Origin: Victivallales bacterium
Lineage (GTDB): Bacteria; Verrucomicrobiota; Lentisphaeria; Oligosphaerales; Oligosphaeraceae
Direction of reading: 5' to 3'
NCBI GenBank assembly: GCA_017417585.1
Contig: JAFPYX010000026.1
Coordinates: 62,001 to 126,000 of the forward strand
Length of the DNA: 64,000 bases
Shown here piece after piece: positions 6,965 to 15,124 of this stretch; the first letter of the stretch is position 1; each line of letters begins with the position of its first letter. Position numbers and translations under genes: made by a program. The notes under the pieces are model-generated. The model was not told the DNA's origin. It saw only the letters and a list, made by a program, of their open reading frames with translations, and made no database searches.

Positions 6965-8944
6965 TCAGGTCCCTTTCTTCTCTGGATGATAGGTCGGAAC
7001 GGCCCGCTGGACAACCTCGCGGATTTCCTCGGAATTGGTCGCACTGACGGCAATAAGTTCGTCAAGGTGCCGGAGGAAGAGTTCCGTGTCCATCTCAATG
7101 GGCTGGGCAATGTGAATGAGCTTGTTCTCTGTCTTCTTAAGCCCTTCTTCACTCATCAATTTTTCTTCGTAAAGCTTTTCGCCTGGGCGCAACCCCGTGT
7201 ACTGGATCTTGATGTCCACATCCGGCTTGAAGCCCGCCAACTTAATGAGGTTGCGTGCCAACGTGTCAATCTTCATCGGTTCGCCCATGTCCAGCACAAA
7301 GATCTCACCACCTTTGGCATAGGTGGCGGACTGAAGCACCAGCGAAACCGCCTCGGGGATGGTCATGAAGTAGCGGATGATGTCGGGATGCGTGACGGTC
7401 ACCGGGCCACCTTCCGCGATTTGCTTCTTGAACAACGGAATCACCGAACCATTGGAGCCCAGGACATTGCCGAACCGCACGGCGACGAACTCGGTGTGCG
7501 GAGCATCTGGCGCCAAAGCGAGGGTGCTTCGCTGGCTCCCCTCATGCGATGTCACATGGGGAAGCACGGAGATGTCGCCGGTTCGTGCGACCTTGTCCAT
7601 CGTCTGGATGATCATCTCGCAGAGGCGCTTGGAAGCCCCCATGATATTGGTCGGATTCACCGCCTTGTCCGTGGAAATCAGGAGAAACCTGCGGCATCCA
7701 TGGGTAAGCGCCGCGTATGCGACCTTATAGGTTCCCAGCACATTGTTCTTGATTGCCTCGCAAGGCGACTCCTCCATCAGCGGAACGTGCTTGTGGGCGG
7801 CGGCATGGAAAACCATCTCGGGATGGTAGAGGTCGAAGAGCTGTTCCACACGATGGGTGTCCCGTACGGAGCCAATCAGGACTTTCAGGTTCAAGTCGGG
7901 ATGCTGGCGTCGCAACTCCTGCTGGATGTCGTAGGCATTGTTCTCATAGATGTCAAAGATGATGAGGAGCCGTGGCTGGTGCTTGGCAATTTGTCGGCAC
8001 AACTCCGAGCCGATGGAACCGCCGCCGCCGGTAACCAGCACGACATGGTTGGAAATGTTGGCAAAGATGCTCTCGGTATTAACCACGATTGGGGGGCGCC
8101 CCAGGAGATCCTCAATCTGCACATCCCGCATCCTGGTCAACGAAACTTCGTTGTTGGCCAGCTGATATATGCCGGGAAGGGTCTTGATCTCGCATCCGGT
8201 CTCCTGGCAAAGGTTGATGATGTCGCGCTGATCCTCGCGGGAAGCGGTTGGGATGGCAAGGAAAATGCGGTCGATGCCGAAATGCTGCACGCTCTTCAGG
8301 ATGTCATCGCGGCCGCCGACAATCGGAATGCCATCCAGAGTACGGCCCCATTTGGTTGAATCATCGTCAATGATGCACCGGATATTGATTTCGGCAAGAT
8401 TGCTGGTTGAGATATCACGGAGAATTACCTGTCCGGCAGCGCCTGCGCCGATAAGCATTCCCTGAAGTGCCTTTTTGCCATGCAATTGCCGTTTTCGCCA
8501 GTTGGAAAACTCCAGATAGAGAAGCCGATAGACGAAGCGGCTGAAAAGCAGAAAGCCGAATTGCAGCCCCCCCCCGAAGACATAATAAGAGAGCGGCATG
8601 CGACCATACCCAAATGTCAGAAGAAAGTAATGGAAAGGAATGGTCAGGAAAGTTCCGTAGATACAGTGCATCAATTCATGATAACTAGCGAACCTCCAAA
8701 TGCTATTGTATAATTTAAATGCAAAGTAGACGAGGATGCACAGAACCGGGAAATACTTCAAGGTGACCAGCAATCCAGGCGCATAGCCGCCAAAACCATC
8801 CGGCCGGAAGGTCTCAAAACGAATCACCAGCGCAAGATAATAACTCAATGCGATGGTTATCAAGTCATAGACTACAAGCAGGATGGCGGCAAGCCACCAC
8901 GCTTTCGCAAAAGAATGCTTGGAAGATGGTTGTTCTTGTGGCAT
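6965..8944 (-). CDS. Membrane-bound nucleoside-diphosphate-sugar 4,6-dehydratase, WbpM/CapD/PglF type
   Basis: Inner-membrane enzyme making UDP-4-keto-6-deoxy-GlcNAc for deoxy amino sugars. The 659 residues give four hydrophobic segments (~16-38, 58-80, 93-113, 117-140), a CoA-binding-like Rossmann domain (GMLIGAGAAGQVILRD near 165) and an SDR domain (VLVTGGGGSIGSELC near 303, DKAVNPTNIMGASKR with Met in place of the usual SDR Tyr, as is normal for this branch). Between the helix after GASKR and FVAVRFGNVLGSNG there are about 25 extra residues (SHEGSQRSTLALAPDAP included), encoded by an imperfect palindrome, possibly a small repeat inserted in frame. A promoter-like sequence precedes the gene. 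Confidence 0.88.
   Translation of the reverse strand: MPQEQPSSKHSFAKAWWLAAILLVVYDLITIALSYYLALVIRFETFRPDGFGGYAPGLLVTLKYFPVLCILVYFAFKLYNSIWRFASYHELMHCIYGTFLTIPFHYFLLTFGYGRMPLSYYVFGGGLQFGFLLFSRFVYRLLYLEFSNWRKRQLHGKKALQGMLIGAGAAGQVILRDISTSNLAEINIRCIIDDDSTKWGRTLDGIPIVGGRDDILKSVQHFGIDRIFLAIPTASREDQRDIINLCQETGCEIKTLPGIYQLANNEVSLTRMRDVQIEDLLGRPPIVVNTESIFANISNHVVLVTGGGGSIGSELCRQIAKHQPRLLIIFDIYENNAYDIQQELRRQHPDLNLKVLIGSVRDTHRVEQLFDLYHPEMVFHAAAHKHVPLMEESPCEAIKNNVLGTYKVAYAALTHGCRRFLLISTDKAVNPTNIMGASKRLCEMIIQTMDKVARTGDISVLPHVTSHEGSQRSTLALAPDAPHTEFVAVRFGNVLGSNGSVIPLFKKQIAEGGPVTVTHPDIIRYFMTIPEAVSLVLQSATYAKGGEIFVLDMGEPMKIDTLARNLIKLAGFKPDVDIKIQYTGLRPGEKLYEEKLMSEEGLKKTENKLIHIAQPIEMDTELFLRHLDELIAVSATNSEEIREVVQRAVPTYHPEKKGT
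7508..7550. repeat. Palindromic insertion inside the WbpM-type gene
   Basis: On the + strand GCCAAAGCGA and TCGCTGGC form an imperfect inverted repeat around GGGTGCT, with GAGGG/CTCCC at its centre. It lies exactly where the encoded protein has extra residues compared with WbpM/FlaA1 relatives. It resembles a REP-like or RPE-like element carried in frame; no second copy was noticed in the window. Confidence 0.4.
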
Positions 8945-9107
8945 AAGGAGAAGCCCGATACAAGGTTAGGGATTACTCACTAGCGGCCAAGAAACCGTTT
9001 CACTAATCCTATAAACATATAAGCGATAAACACTTATATTGAATTGGAAATGGCGGATTATGATTGTCCTTTGAAACGATTCCAAAAGGTTCAGCCAGAA
9101 AATACCA

Positions 9108-9135
9108 AATGTAGCATAATATTACGAATTTTCAA
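9108..9135 (-). promoter_or_regulatory. Candidate internal promoter before the WbpM-type gene
   Basis: On the - strand TTGAAA (9130-9135) is followed after 16 bp by TACATT (9108-9113), in a 217-bp AT-rich spacer between fnlA and the dehydratase gene. The leader would be about 155 nt. The -10 is weak, but spacing matches other promoters of the window. Confidence 0.4.
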
Positions 9136-9161
9136 GTTATTGCAAACATTTCCAAGGGATC

Positions 9162-10199
9162 TTAACCAATCGCCAACTGTTCCTTGACATAGTCGGTAGT
9201 TAGAATCTTCTTGACCACCCCATCCACGTCAAGCAGGTTGGTATTATGGGAGGTATAGGGTTCGTCGGCCTCGGTCTGCACCTTGCCTTCCACGAAGTAC
9301 TTGTCGTAGTTGAGGTCGCGCGTATCGGCAGACACGCGGAAGTAGTTCCCCATATCCTCGCTACGCAAGCGCTCTTCGCGGGTCATCAGCGTTTCATAGA
9401 GCTTTTCGCCATGGCGAGTGCCAATTACCCGCATGCCCGTGTCTCCAAACAACTTCTGGATACCTTTTGCCAAGTCGCCAATGGTCGAGGCGTCGGCCTT
9501 CTGGATAAAGAGGTCGCCGGGATTCGCATGCTCGAAAGCAAAGCGTACCAGTTCCACTGCCTCGTCCAGGTTCATCAGAAAGCGCGTCATCTCGGGATTT
9601 GTGACCGTGATAGGATTCCCCGCCTTGATCTGGTCGATAAAGAGAGGAATCACCGAGCCACGGGAACACATCACGTTGCCGTAGCGTGTGCAACAGATGA
9701 CCGTTCCGCCACGGTCGGCCGCCACGCGGGCATTTGCATAGATGACATGCTCCATCATCGCCTTCGAGATGCCCATCGCGTTGATGGGATACGCCGCCTT
9801 GTCGGTCGAGAGGCACACCACGCGTTTCACGCCAGCGTCAATCGCCGCGTGCAACACATTGTCCGTGCCCTCCACGTTTGTCTTGACCGCCTGCATCGGA
9901 AAGAATTCGCAGGATGGCACCTGCTTCAGTGCGGCCGCATGGAAGATGTAGTCCACACCAGGCATCGCATCGGCGACACTACGCGGATCGCGCACGTCAC
10001 CGATGTAGAATTTGACCTTCTTGGCCTCCTCGGGATGCAACGCCTGAAGTTCATGGCGCATGTCGTCCTGCTTCTTCTCGTCGCGTGAGAAGATGCGGAT
10101 TTGCCCGATGTCCGAAGTGAGGAAATGCTTGAGGACGGTATGCCCGAAGGATCCCGTTCCTCCGGTGATCAGTAAGGTTGCGTTGGCAAAGGTTGACAT
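9162..10199 (-). CDS. fnlA: UDP-GlcNAc 4,6-dehydratase / 5-epimerase (CapE/FnlA/WbjB)
   Basis: First enzyme of the UDP-L-FucNAc route: soluble SDR of 345 residues acting on UDP-GlcNAc. Visible motifs are ITGGTGSFGHTVL near 11, SRDEKKQDDMRH, HAAALKQVPSCEFFPMQA, DKAAYPINAMGISK (Met in place of Tyr, as usual here) and TRYGNVMCSRGSVIPLF. It lacks membrane segments, which separates it from the WbpM-type protein encoded next. The C-terminal HNTNLLDVDGV ending is typical of CapE. Together with fnlB and fnlC it gives a complete UDP-L-FucNAc set, split by two genes. Confidence 0.9.
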   Translation of the reverse strand: MSTFANATLLITGGTGSFGHTVLKHFLTSDIGQIRIFSRDEKKQDDMRHELQALHPEEAKKVKFYIGDVRDPRSVADAMPGVDYIFHAAALKQVPSCEFFPMQAVKTNVEGTDNVLHAAIDAGVKRVVCLSTDKAAYPINAMGISKAMMEHVIYANARVAADRGGTVICCTRYGNVMCSRGSVIPLFIDQIKAGNPITVTNPEMTRFLMNLDEAVELVRFAFEHANPGDLFIQKADASTIGDLAKGIQKLFGDTGMRVIGTRHGEKLYETLMTREERLRSEDMGNYFRVSADTRDLNYDKYFVEGKVQTEADEPYTSHNTNLLDVDGVVKKILTTDYVKEQLAIG

Positions 10200-10260
10200 A
10201 ATGATGAAGAATCACACTCCTATGTAAGACAATGGTTTAGAAATGGTTCTGAAAATTCCC

Positions 10261-10288
10261 AGCATACTCAAATGGCAAGAGATGCCAC
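10261..10288 (-). promoter_or_regulatory. Candidate internal promoter before fnlA
   Basis: On the - strand GTGGCA (10283-10288), 16 bp, TATGCT (10261-10266), inside the 268-bp AT-rich spacer upstream of fnlA. GTGGCA also occurs at the promoter-like site at 50308. The match is moderate. The rest of the spacer (10200-10467) shows no gene. Confidence 0.3.
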
Positions 10289-10467
10289 GATGTGAATTGG
10301 GACTTTTTGTCATTGAAACTCAAAAATCATTGATTCCTTGGAGAGTAAGAAATATCTTCCCGTTTTTCAGATACTAAACCAATGACCTCAAGAAATGATA
10401 ACAAACTTGTTTTATTTCGCTTCCTTTATGATTCTGATGATATTTACTGCACTAAAAAGCAGTAAGT

Positions 10468-11505
10468 TCACGTTGTCACGGTTTCCTCCCCCTTAAAACG
10501 TCCCCGTAATTTGCCCCAAATACTGTAGAATACCCATAACAGACAGGGGCAAAAAAAGAACAGAATCCTAACAAATCTTGCCTTACCGCTGTCAAATTCC
10601 AATATCCAGTGCATGCCAAATCCACAGAAGATTTGATGGAGTTTCTGGCGGATGCTACCATCCGTATCAAGATATTTGAATTGAACGTCAATTTGCCGGT
10701 ATCCCAAGTAACACTTCTCCATGGTGTCCAGAATCAACAATTTCTGCAAGGTGGGATGACGTTCAAAAAGATACTCATTTCTTTGACATGCCATCTCAAC
10801 TTTATCTAGAAGCCCTTTAACGACGAGTTTGTCATCGTGGGAAAGACCATCGGTCCTTTGCCGATAATGGTAAAGAAATGCATCAATGCATACGATGGAT
10901 TGCACATTGCAAAGAATTTGGGGCGTCCAAAACATGTCTTCGAAAATCTTCCCTTCAGCAAAACCAACTCCCTCCAAAACCTTTTTCCTATAGAGTTTAT
11001 TACAAACCGAATAATGAACGATTCCATCTTTTTGGACGAGCCTTTTCAGTCCTTCTTCGCAAGAATAGATTACCCGCTCGCCAGAATTATCATTCGTATT
11101 TGATTTGTATTGGAAATCATCCGACTCAAAGCAGGGGCGACATGCCGAAATATCAACGTTAGACTCCTGACAAGCATTCAGCAACACTTCATACATATTC
11201 GGTTCAATCCAGTCATCACCATCGACAAAGCCAATGAAATCTCCTTTTGCCAGCGCCAAGCCGACATTTCGTGCATGAGACAAGCCGCCATTTTTCTGGT
11301 GTACTACGACGATTCTACAATCCTGGCTCTGGTACATGTCACAAATTGCAGGCGATTCGTCAAGAGAACCGTCATCTATAAGAAGAATTTCCAGATTGCG
11401 ATAAGTTTGGTTGATGACGGAAGAAAGGCATTTCTCAAGATATTTCCCCACCTGGTAGATGGGGATGACAATGGAAATCAATGGTCCTTTCTGGGGAACA
11501 ATCAT
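10468..11505 (-). CDS. Family 2 glycosyltransferase
   Basis: GT-A fold inverting transferase adding a sugar to the lipid-linked repeat unit at the cytoplasmic face. The 345 residues start with ISIVIPIYQVGKYLEKCL, followed by ILLIDDGSLDES and the metal-binding segment VDGDDWIEPNMYE near 96. An amphipathic hydrophobic stretch near the C terminus (FVRILFFFCPCLLWVFYSIW, ~305-325) suggests membrane attachment. It is AT-rich like the other transferase genes. Donor and linkage cannot be read from sequence. It is followed by the 268-bp spacer before fnlA. Confidence 0.88.
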   Translation of the reverse strand: MIVPQKGPLISIVIPIYQVGKYLEKCLSSVINQTYRNLEILLIDDGSLDESPAICDMYQSQDCRIVVVHQKNGGLSHARNVGLALAKGDFIGFVDGDDWIEPNMYEVLLNACQESNVDISACRPCFESDDFQYKSNTNDNSGERVIYSCEEGLKRLVQKDGIVHYSVCNKLYRKKVLEGVGFAEGKIFEDMFWTPQILCNVQSIVCIDAFLYHYRQRTDGLSHDDKLVVKGLLDKVEMACQRNEYLFERHPTLQKLLILDTMEKCYLGYRQIDVQFKYLDTDGSIRQKLHQIFCGFGMHWILEFDSGKARFVRILFFFCPCLLWVFYSIWGKLRGRFKGEETVTT

Positions 11506-11604
11506 TTCGCAACTTTCAGCCTTCTACCACTTGCATCTGCCCTATCCCAAGACGTATGCGGAAAACTTTATTCTGGCAGAGGAAAATCTTGAGATATTCG
11601 CGGC

Positions 11605-11811
11605 TCACTGTTTCGCTGATTCTTTCCACCTGCGCAAAGTCAACATAAGCCCCTTGCGACATTCCTTAAAGTGCCCCGAAAACTCTGTTGTTTCCAGTAT
11701 GCCGTCCTCATCCTCCAAAACTCTATTCCATAGGGTCACCCCAAATGAGCCAATAGAATCATCTTGAATCCGCATGATTGTTTGGCAATATCCCAAATGG
11801 AACCGCGACAA
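11605..11811 (-). pseudogene. Short orphan frame in a 398-bp gap, possible gene remnant
   Basis: Between the GT2 gene (starts at 11505) and the DUF1919 gene (ends at 11904) there is no full gene. The only frame on the operon strand encodes 68 residues with a protein-like composition (QDDSIGSFGVTLWNRVLED, then HFKECRKGLMLTLRRWK). I do not recognise the family. It could be the remains of a degraded gene or chance. No strong hairpin or promoter was recognised in the rest of 11506-11903. Confidence 0.25.
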
Positions 11812-11903
11812 TTAAATACTCACATAGTTGCATTTTATGGAATCCCAGTGACACTGGCAAAAACTCGATAATATGACATCATCGAAAATCGAACAAATGT
11901 TTC

Positions 11904-12611
11904 CTAGTTGCCGTTTAACCAATTAACATAATCAAACTGATCATACCACTTATGAAGAGAAAACATCCCAGTCCAACCATTCAATTGCCCTACCATTCCT
12001 TTGTCCTCAAAACCTTTGATATAAAAACTTGAACGGATATCTGAATGTGGTAAATGGGTGAATATAACCTTGTGTTGAAACGGGAGATTGTCAAATCGAA
12101 CCATGTCATCATGTGTACAACCTTCTTGGTCAGTCATCATTACAAATAAGTTATCAGGAATAATCCTCTTCTTCCGTTCATCCCATTTTTTCGCGGCTTC
12201 CTCTTCTGACGAATAATGTGTAAAATGGATTGTCAAACCTCCAATTACGCCTACTGGATTGTTTTCCGTTGACGATATGAATTGAATTGGAAGTGAATTA
12301 TAGTAATCCAAGTGTTCCAAATACTCCAAAAAATCTTTTGGAGAAAGCCACAAGTTAACAAACTGAGAATTGAACCGTAACCCCAAGTCATGGGAAATAA
12401 TACACCCATTACAATTCATTGAAAGAATAGATGGGTTACAATTCTTCAGCTTTTTTTTGTTCCTAGAATCTATAGTTACTTTTCGCAAAAATCTTTTTAC
12501 TGCTTCAAAATGCATTTTAATTTTGTTTTTGACCAACCAAAATACATTTTTGATAAAACCGCGTCTATTTCCCCGGCCATCATGCTTCAGATAATTATAA
12601 CGTGAAAACAT
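11904..12611 (-). CDS. DUF1919 family protein (exopolysaccharide cluster)
   Basis: The 235-residue protein matches the DUF1919 pattern: an N-terminal SMNCNGCIISHDLGLRFNSQFVNL segment region (near 64-88), SPKDFLEYL, then PVGVIGGLTIHFTHYSSEEEAAKKW and RIIPDNLFVMMTDQEGC. The family is common in capsule and exopolysaccharide loci, and its biochemical role is unknown; a transferase function has been suggested only from context. The N terminus is strongly basic (KNKIKMHFEAVKRFLRK), possibly for membrane contact. The 237-bp region upstream to the next gene (12612-12848) is AT-rich and has a TATAAT on the - strand at 12711-12716 without a clear -35. Confidence 0.75.
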   Translation of the reverse strand: MFSRYNYLKHDGRGNRRGFIKNVFWLVKNKIKMHFEAVKRFLRKVTIDSRNKKKLKNCNPSILSMNCNGCIISHDLGLRFNSQFVNLWLSPKDFLEYLEHLDYYNSLPIQFISSTENNPVGVIGGLTIHFTHYSSEEEAAKKWDERKKRIIPDNLFVMMTDQEGCTHDDMVRFDNLPFQHKVIFTHLPHSDIRSSFYIKGFEDKGMVGQLNGWTGMFSLHKWYDQFDYVNWLNGN

Positions 12612-12848
12612 TATTATTTCCTCGAATCAAAGGTTGTTATCCCTAATACACAGATGTCAAAACATCGAAGTGTGTTGTCGATTGCTTAAACACAAAAGAA
12701 TTATTCCTTCATTATATTCCCCCGCGAAAGCATCTACTGGGGACAAATGCCTAGTAGAAAACAATAAACTGATGATAAACTCCCAAATTGAAGTTCAATT
12801 AGGCACTTTTGTGGGGAACACAGCGTATCTCGTTAATTTTCAATACAT

Positions 12849-15086
12849 TCATTTGAAGAAACCATGAGAAATCTTTCCGATAAAACTATTTGGGGGCACT
12901 GCCAATTTCCGTATAGTCTTGTCAAAATTCGCACGATAATCTCTCAAAAACATATCGCGGTTTCCCGGGCATTTCACCGGACAATGTAATTGAGGCTGTC
13001 GGCACGTTTCCAGGCTTCCAGGAATATAAGTGCCTTCGCATTGTTCTAGAAGAAGTCTGCCTTTTTCTGAATTAACTAGCATGACAGAAACTCCTAGCGA
13101 ATCTTCAAACGATGCATCTAATTTCTCAATTCCCCAATAATCGCCTATTGTCAAATCAGAACATCTATTCGTATCTGCATAGCGACACGAAAAACAACAA
13201 TCGCGAGTAATGGCAGAAGAATAATACATATTCATGAATGCAGAAGAATACCTGTCGCATTGGAAGGTTCTGCCATCAACCAGAACAGTCTTGCAGGAAT
13301 TCCCCCGCCAGGAAATATCCTTGTCTCGGAAAGCGTATGATGCCACTGGGCAATTATACTGCTTCCCCAGCCAGAGAATAAAACGCTTGAACATGGACGG
13401 ACTGGCAACGCCGTGGCAAATAATATCAACCAGATAAAGATGCTCTGAAGGCAACTGACATATTTCCACATACTTTTTCACTGCCGCAATTTGACATGCA
13501 GTTCCACTAAACAAAACTATTTTCCCCGCCTGCAAATCCTTTTTGATTAAAGAATAACATTGTGTCAACATGCTTTGATGGTATTTTGTCCCCTGCAACT
13601 CCGATAAATTGTTCAAGGTTTCAATACGAATGTGTTCAGCAGAAAAATCCGCACGCATTGCCACACCATAGACGACACCCCGTTGCTTCAAGACCAGGGA
13701 AGCCAATGCCGCAAACGCTCCTCCTGAGGCACTTTTCGCTCGAAGAATATCTTGTCCCTTGAATGCATATATTCCTGTTGATTCAGATATGCTCACCGGA
13801 GTCAGCATTGGACATGCCTGCTTGCATCGTCCACAGTTTTTACACTTTCTCCGATCAACAATTGCAATCTGGAAACCATTTACATCTGCTTTCATGGAAA
13901 TCGCATCAAATGGACAGACTGCCTTACAGACACCGCATCCTGCGCACTTTTTTTCGGGAATAAGGGATTCTCCCCTGCTGTCAAGTGCCTGGGCAAGAAA
14001 TTCTTTGGATCTGCGAACGTACGATGCCAACTTTGCCCGAACAGTAGTATAATCTATCGCCGCATCAGGATACTCTCCCGTCGCAGAATCCAACATTCGG
14101 TTCTCAAGCCCCACTGTAGCTAGCAGATTGGATATCCGAATTCCTCTTATCTTGTTGTCAAAGACCAGAAACTGTTTTTCAAAAATCAGTGAAAATGCAG
14201 TTCCATGGAACGAATTGGTAATGATGAAATCCGCATCACGGTAGGCGGTCAGAAACTCGCAGGGTCCCCAGTCGGTAACTTGGAGATGCCCTGTACCATG
14301 CTTTTTCCCTTGCGAGATTTCCACCAGTGCTAATCCACGTTCTCTTGCAAAACGTTCCGCAAAGGCAGTCATTAAGGGATCTTTGATAATGCTGTAAAGT
14401 AAAACATATTTGCTTTTCACCAGCCGTGGTCCAGTCAGCTTAAGATAATCTTCTGCAGCAAGCAATAATGTCGGATCGCATACGGTGGTTATTTCCTTCC
14501 CACTTAAACCACTCAGGTAATCATTGCTTACGCTTTCCCGTACAGAACAATTATCCAGTGCCTGAATGAGTTTTACAATGGCGATTTCCTGATCGCCATT
14601 CAACTGCGTTTTACCTAAACTCGCCGCATAGGAAACTCGTGTCGTCACTCCGTCAACTTCACCAAAGTAAACTGGGTCAAATCCATAGGTAACATCTGGA
14701 TTCCAAATCTGGTCGCTGCCGCAGACCAGAGTGTTCAGTCCCAAATTCACGATGTCAAAACTCGTATCACAACGTACTGAAAGTTTGCAGTTTTTTTTGC
14801 GAAACTCGTCAAATCGCTTTAGACGACGTGCTTTTGAAGGTGCTGACAAACATAATGCCACAAGCAATTTGACTTTGCGAAAAAAGCCAATGCCACGGGC
14901 ATTCCTCCACGATTCTCGCAACCATGTCAACAAGTGGTTTTGACTGTCATAAACAAGTGGAAGATAGTCAACCAACTGGACATCGCCCCCTATAGACTGG
15001 ATATATTTTTGCAAGGCATACGCCTGCAAATTGGCACCATAATTGGTATTGCGATGCAATGTAACTATACCAATTTTTCCTTTCAT
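12849..15086 (-). CDS. Polysaccharide pyruvyltransferase fused to a ferredoxin / FrhB-like domain
   Basis: Single chain of 745 residues. Residues ~10-330 are a polysaccharide pyruvyltransferase (NYGANLQAYALQ at 15-26, VCGSDQIWNPDV near 121, YAASLGK, SVRES, ITNSFHGTAFS near 289). A 2x[4Fe-4S] ferredoxin module follows with Cys381/384/387/391 and Cys415/418/421/425. Residues ~430-745 resemble the coenzyme F420 hydrogenase/dehydrogenase beta subunit (FrhB), with SGGAFAALASLVL and FSGTACQIAAVKKY. Such FrhB-like proteins occur in glycan loci of bacteria that lack F420, so a flavin-linked redox role on a sugar or pyruvate adduct is plausible but unproven. Separate genes are the more usual arrangement. 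Confidence 0.85.
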   Translation of the reverse strand: MKGKIGIVTLHRNTNYGANLQAYALQKYIQSIGGDVQLVDYLPLVYDSQNHLLTWLRESWRNARGIGFFRKVKLLVALCLSAPSKARRLKRFDEFRKKNCKLSVRCDTSFDIVNLGLNTLVCGSDQIWNPDVTYGFDPVYFGEVDGVTTRVSYAASLGKTQLNGDQEIAIVKLIQALDNCSVRESVSNDYLSGLSGKEITTVCDPTLLLAAEDYLKLTGPRLVKSKYVLLYSIIKDPLMTAFAERFARERGLALVEISQGKKHGTGHLQVTDWGPCEFLTAYRDADFIITNSFHGTAFSLIFEKQFLVFDNKIRGIRISNLLATVGLENRMLDSATGEYPDAAIDYTTVRAKLASYVRRSKEFLAQALDSRGESLIPEKKCAGCGVCKAVCPFDAISMKADVNGFQIAIVDRRKCKNCGRCKQACPMLTPVSISESTGIYAFKGQDILRAKSASGGAFAALASLVLKQRGVVYGVAMRADFSAEHIRIETLNNLSELQGTKYHQSMLTQCYSLIKKDLQAGKIVLFSGTACQIAAVKKYVEICQLPSEHLYLVDIICHGVASPSMFKRFILWLGKQYNCPVASYAFRDKDISWRGNSCKTVLVDGRTFQCDRYSSAFMNMYYSSAITRDCCFSCRYADTNRCSDLTIGDYWGIEKLDASFEDSLGVSVMLVNSEKGRLLLEQCEGTYIPGSLETCRQPQLHCPVKCPGNRDMFLRDYRANFDKTIRKLAVPPNSFIGKISHGFFK

Positions 15087-15124
15087 TTTAAACTGTCAAA
15101 ATATCGCCGAGCCGTACTACAAGG

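Noticed and set aside
6824..8359. Long + strand open frame of 511 codons opposite the WbpM-type gene
   Set aside because: It mirrors a clearly coding gene on the other strand, has no recognisable motif and a His/Arg-rich composition typical of antisense frames in GC-rich DNA.
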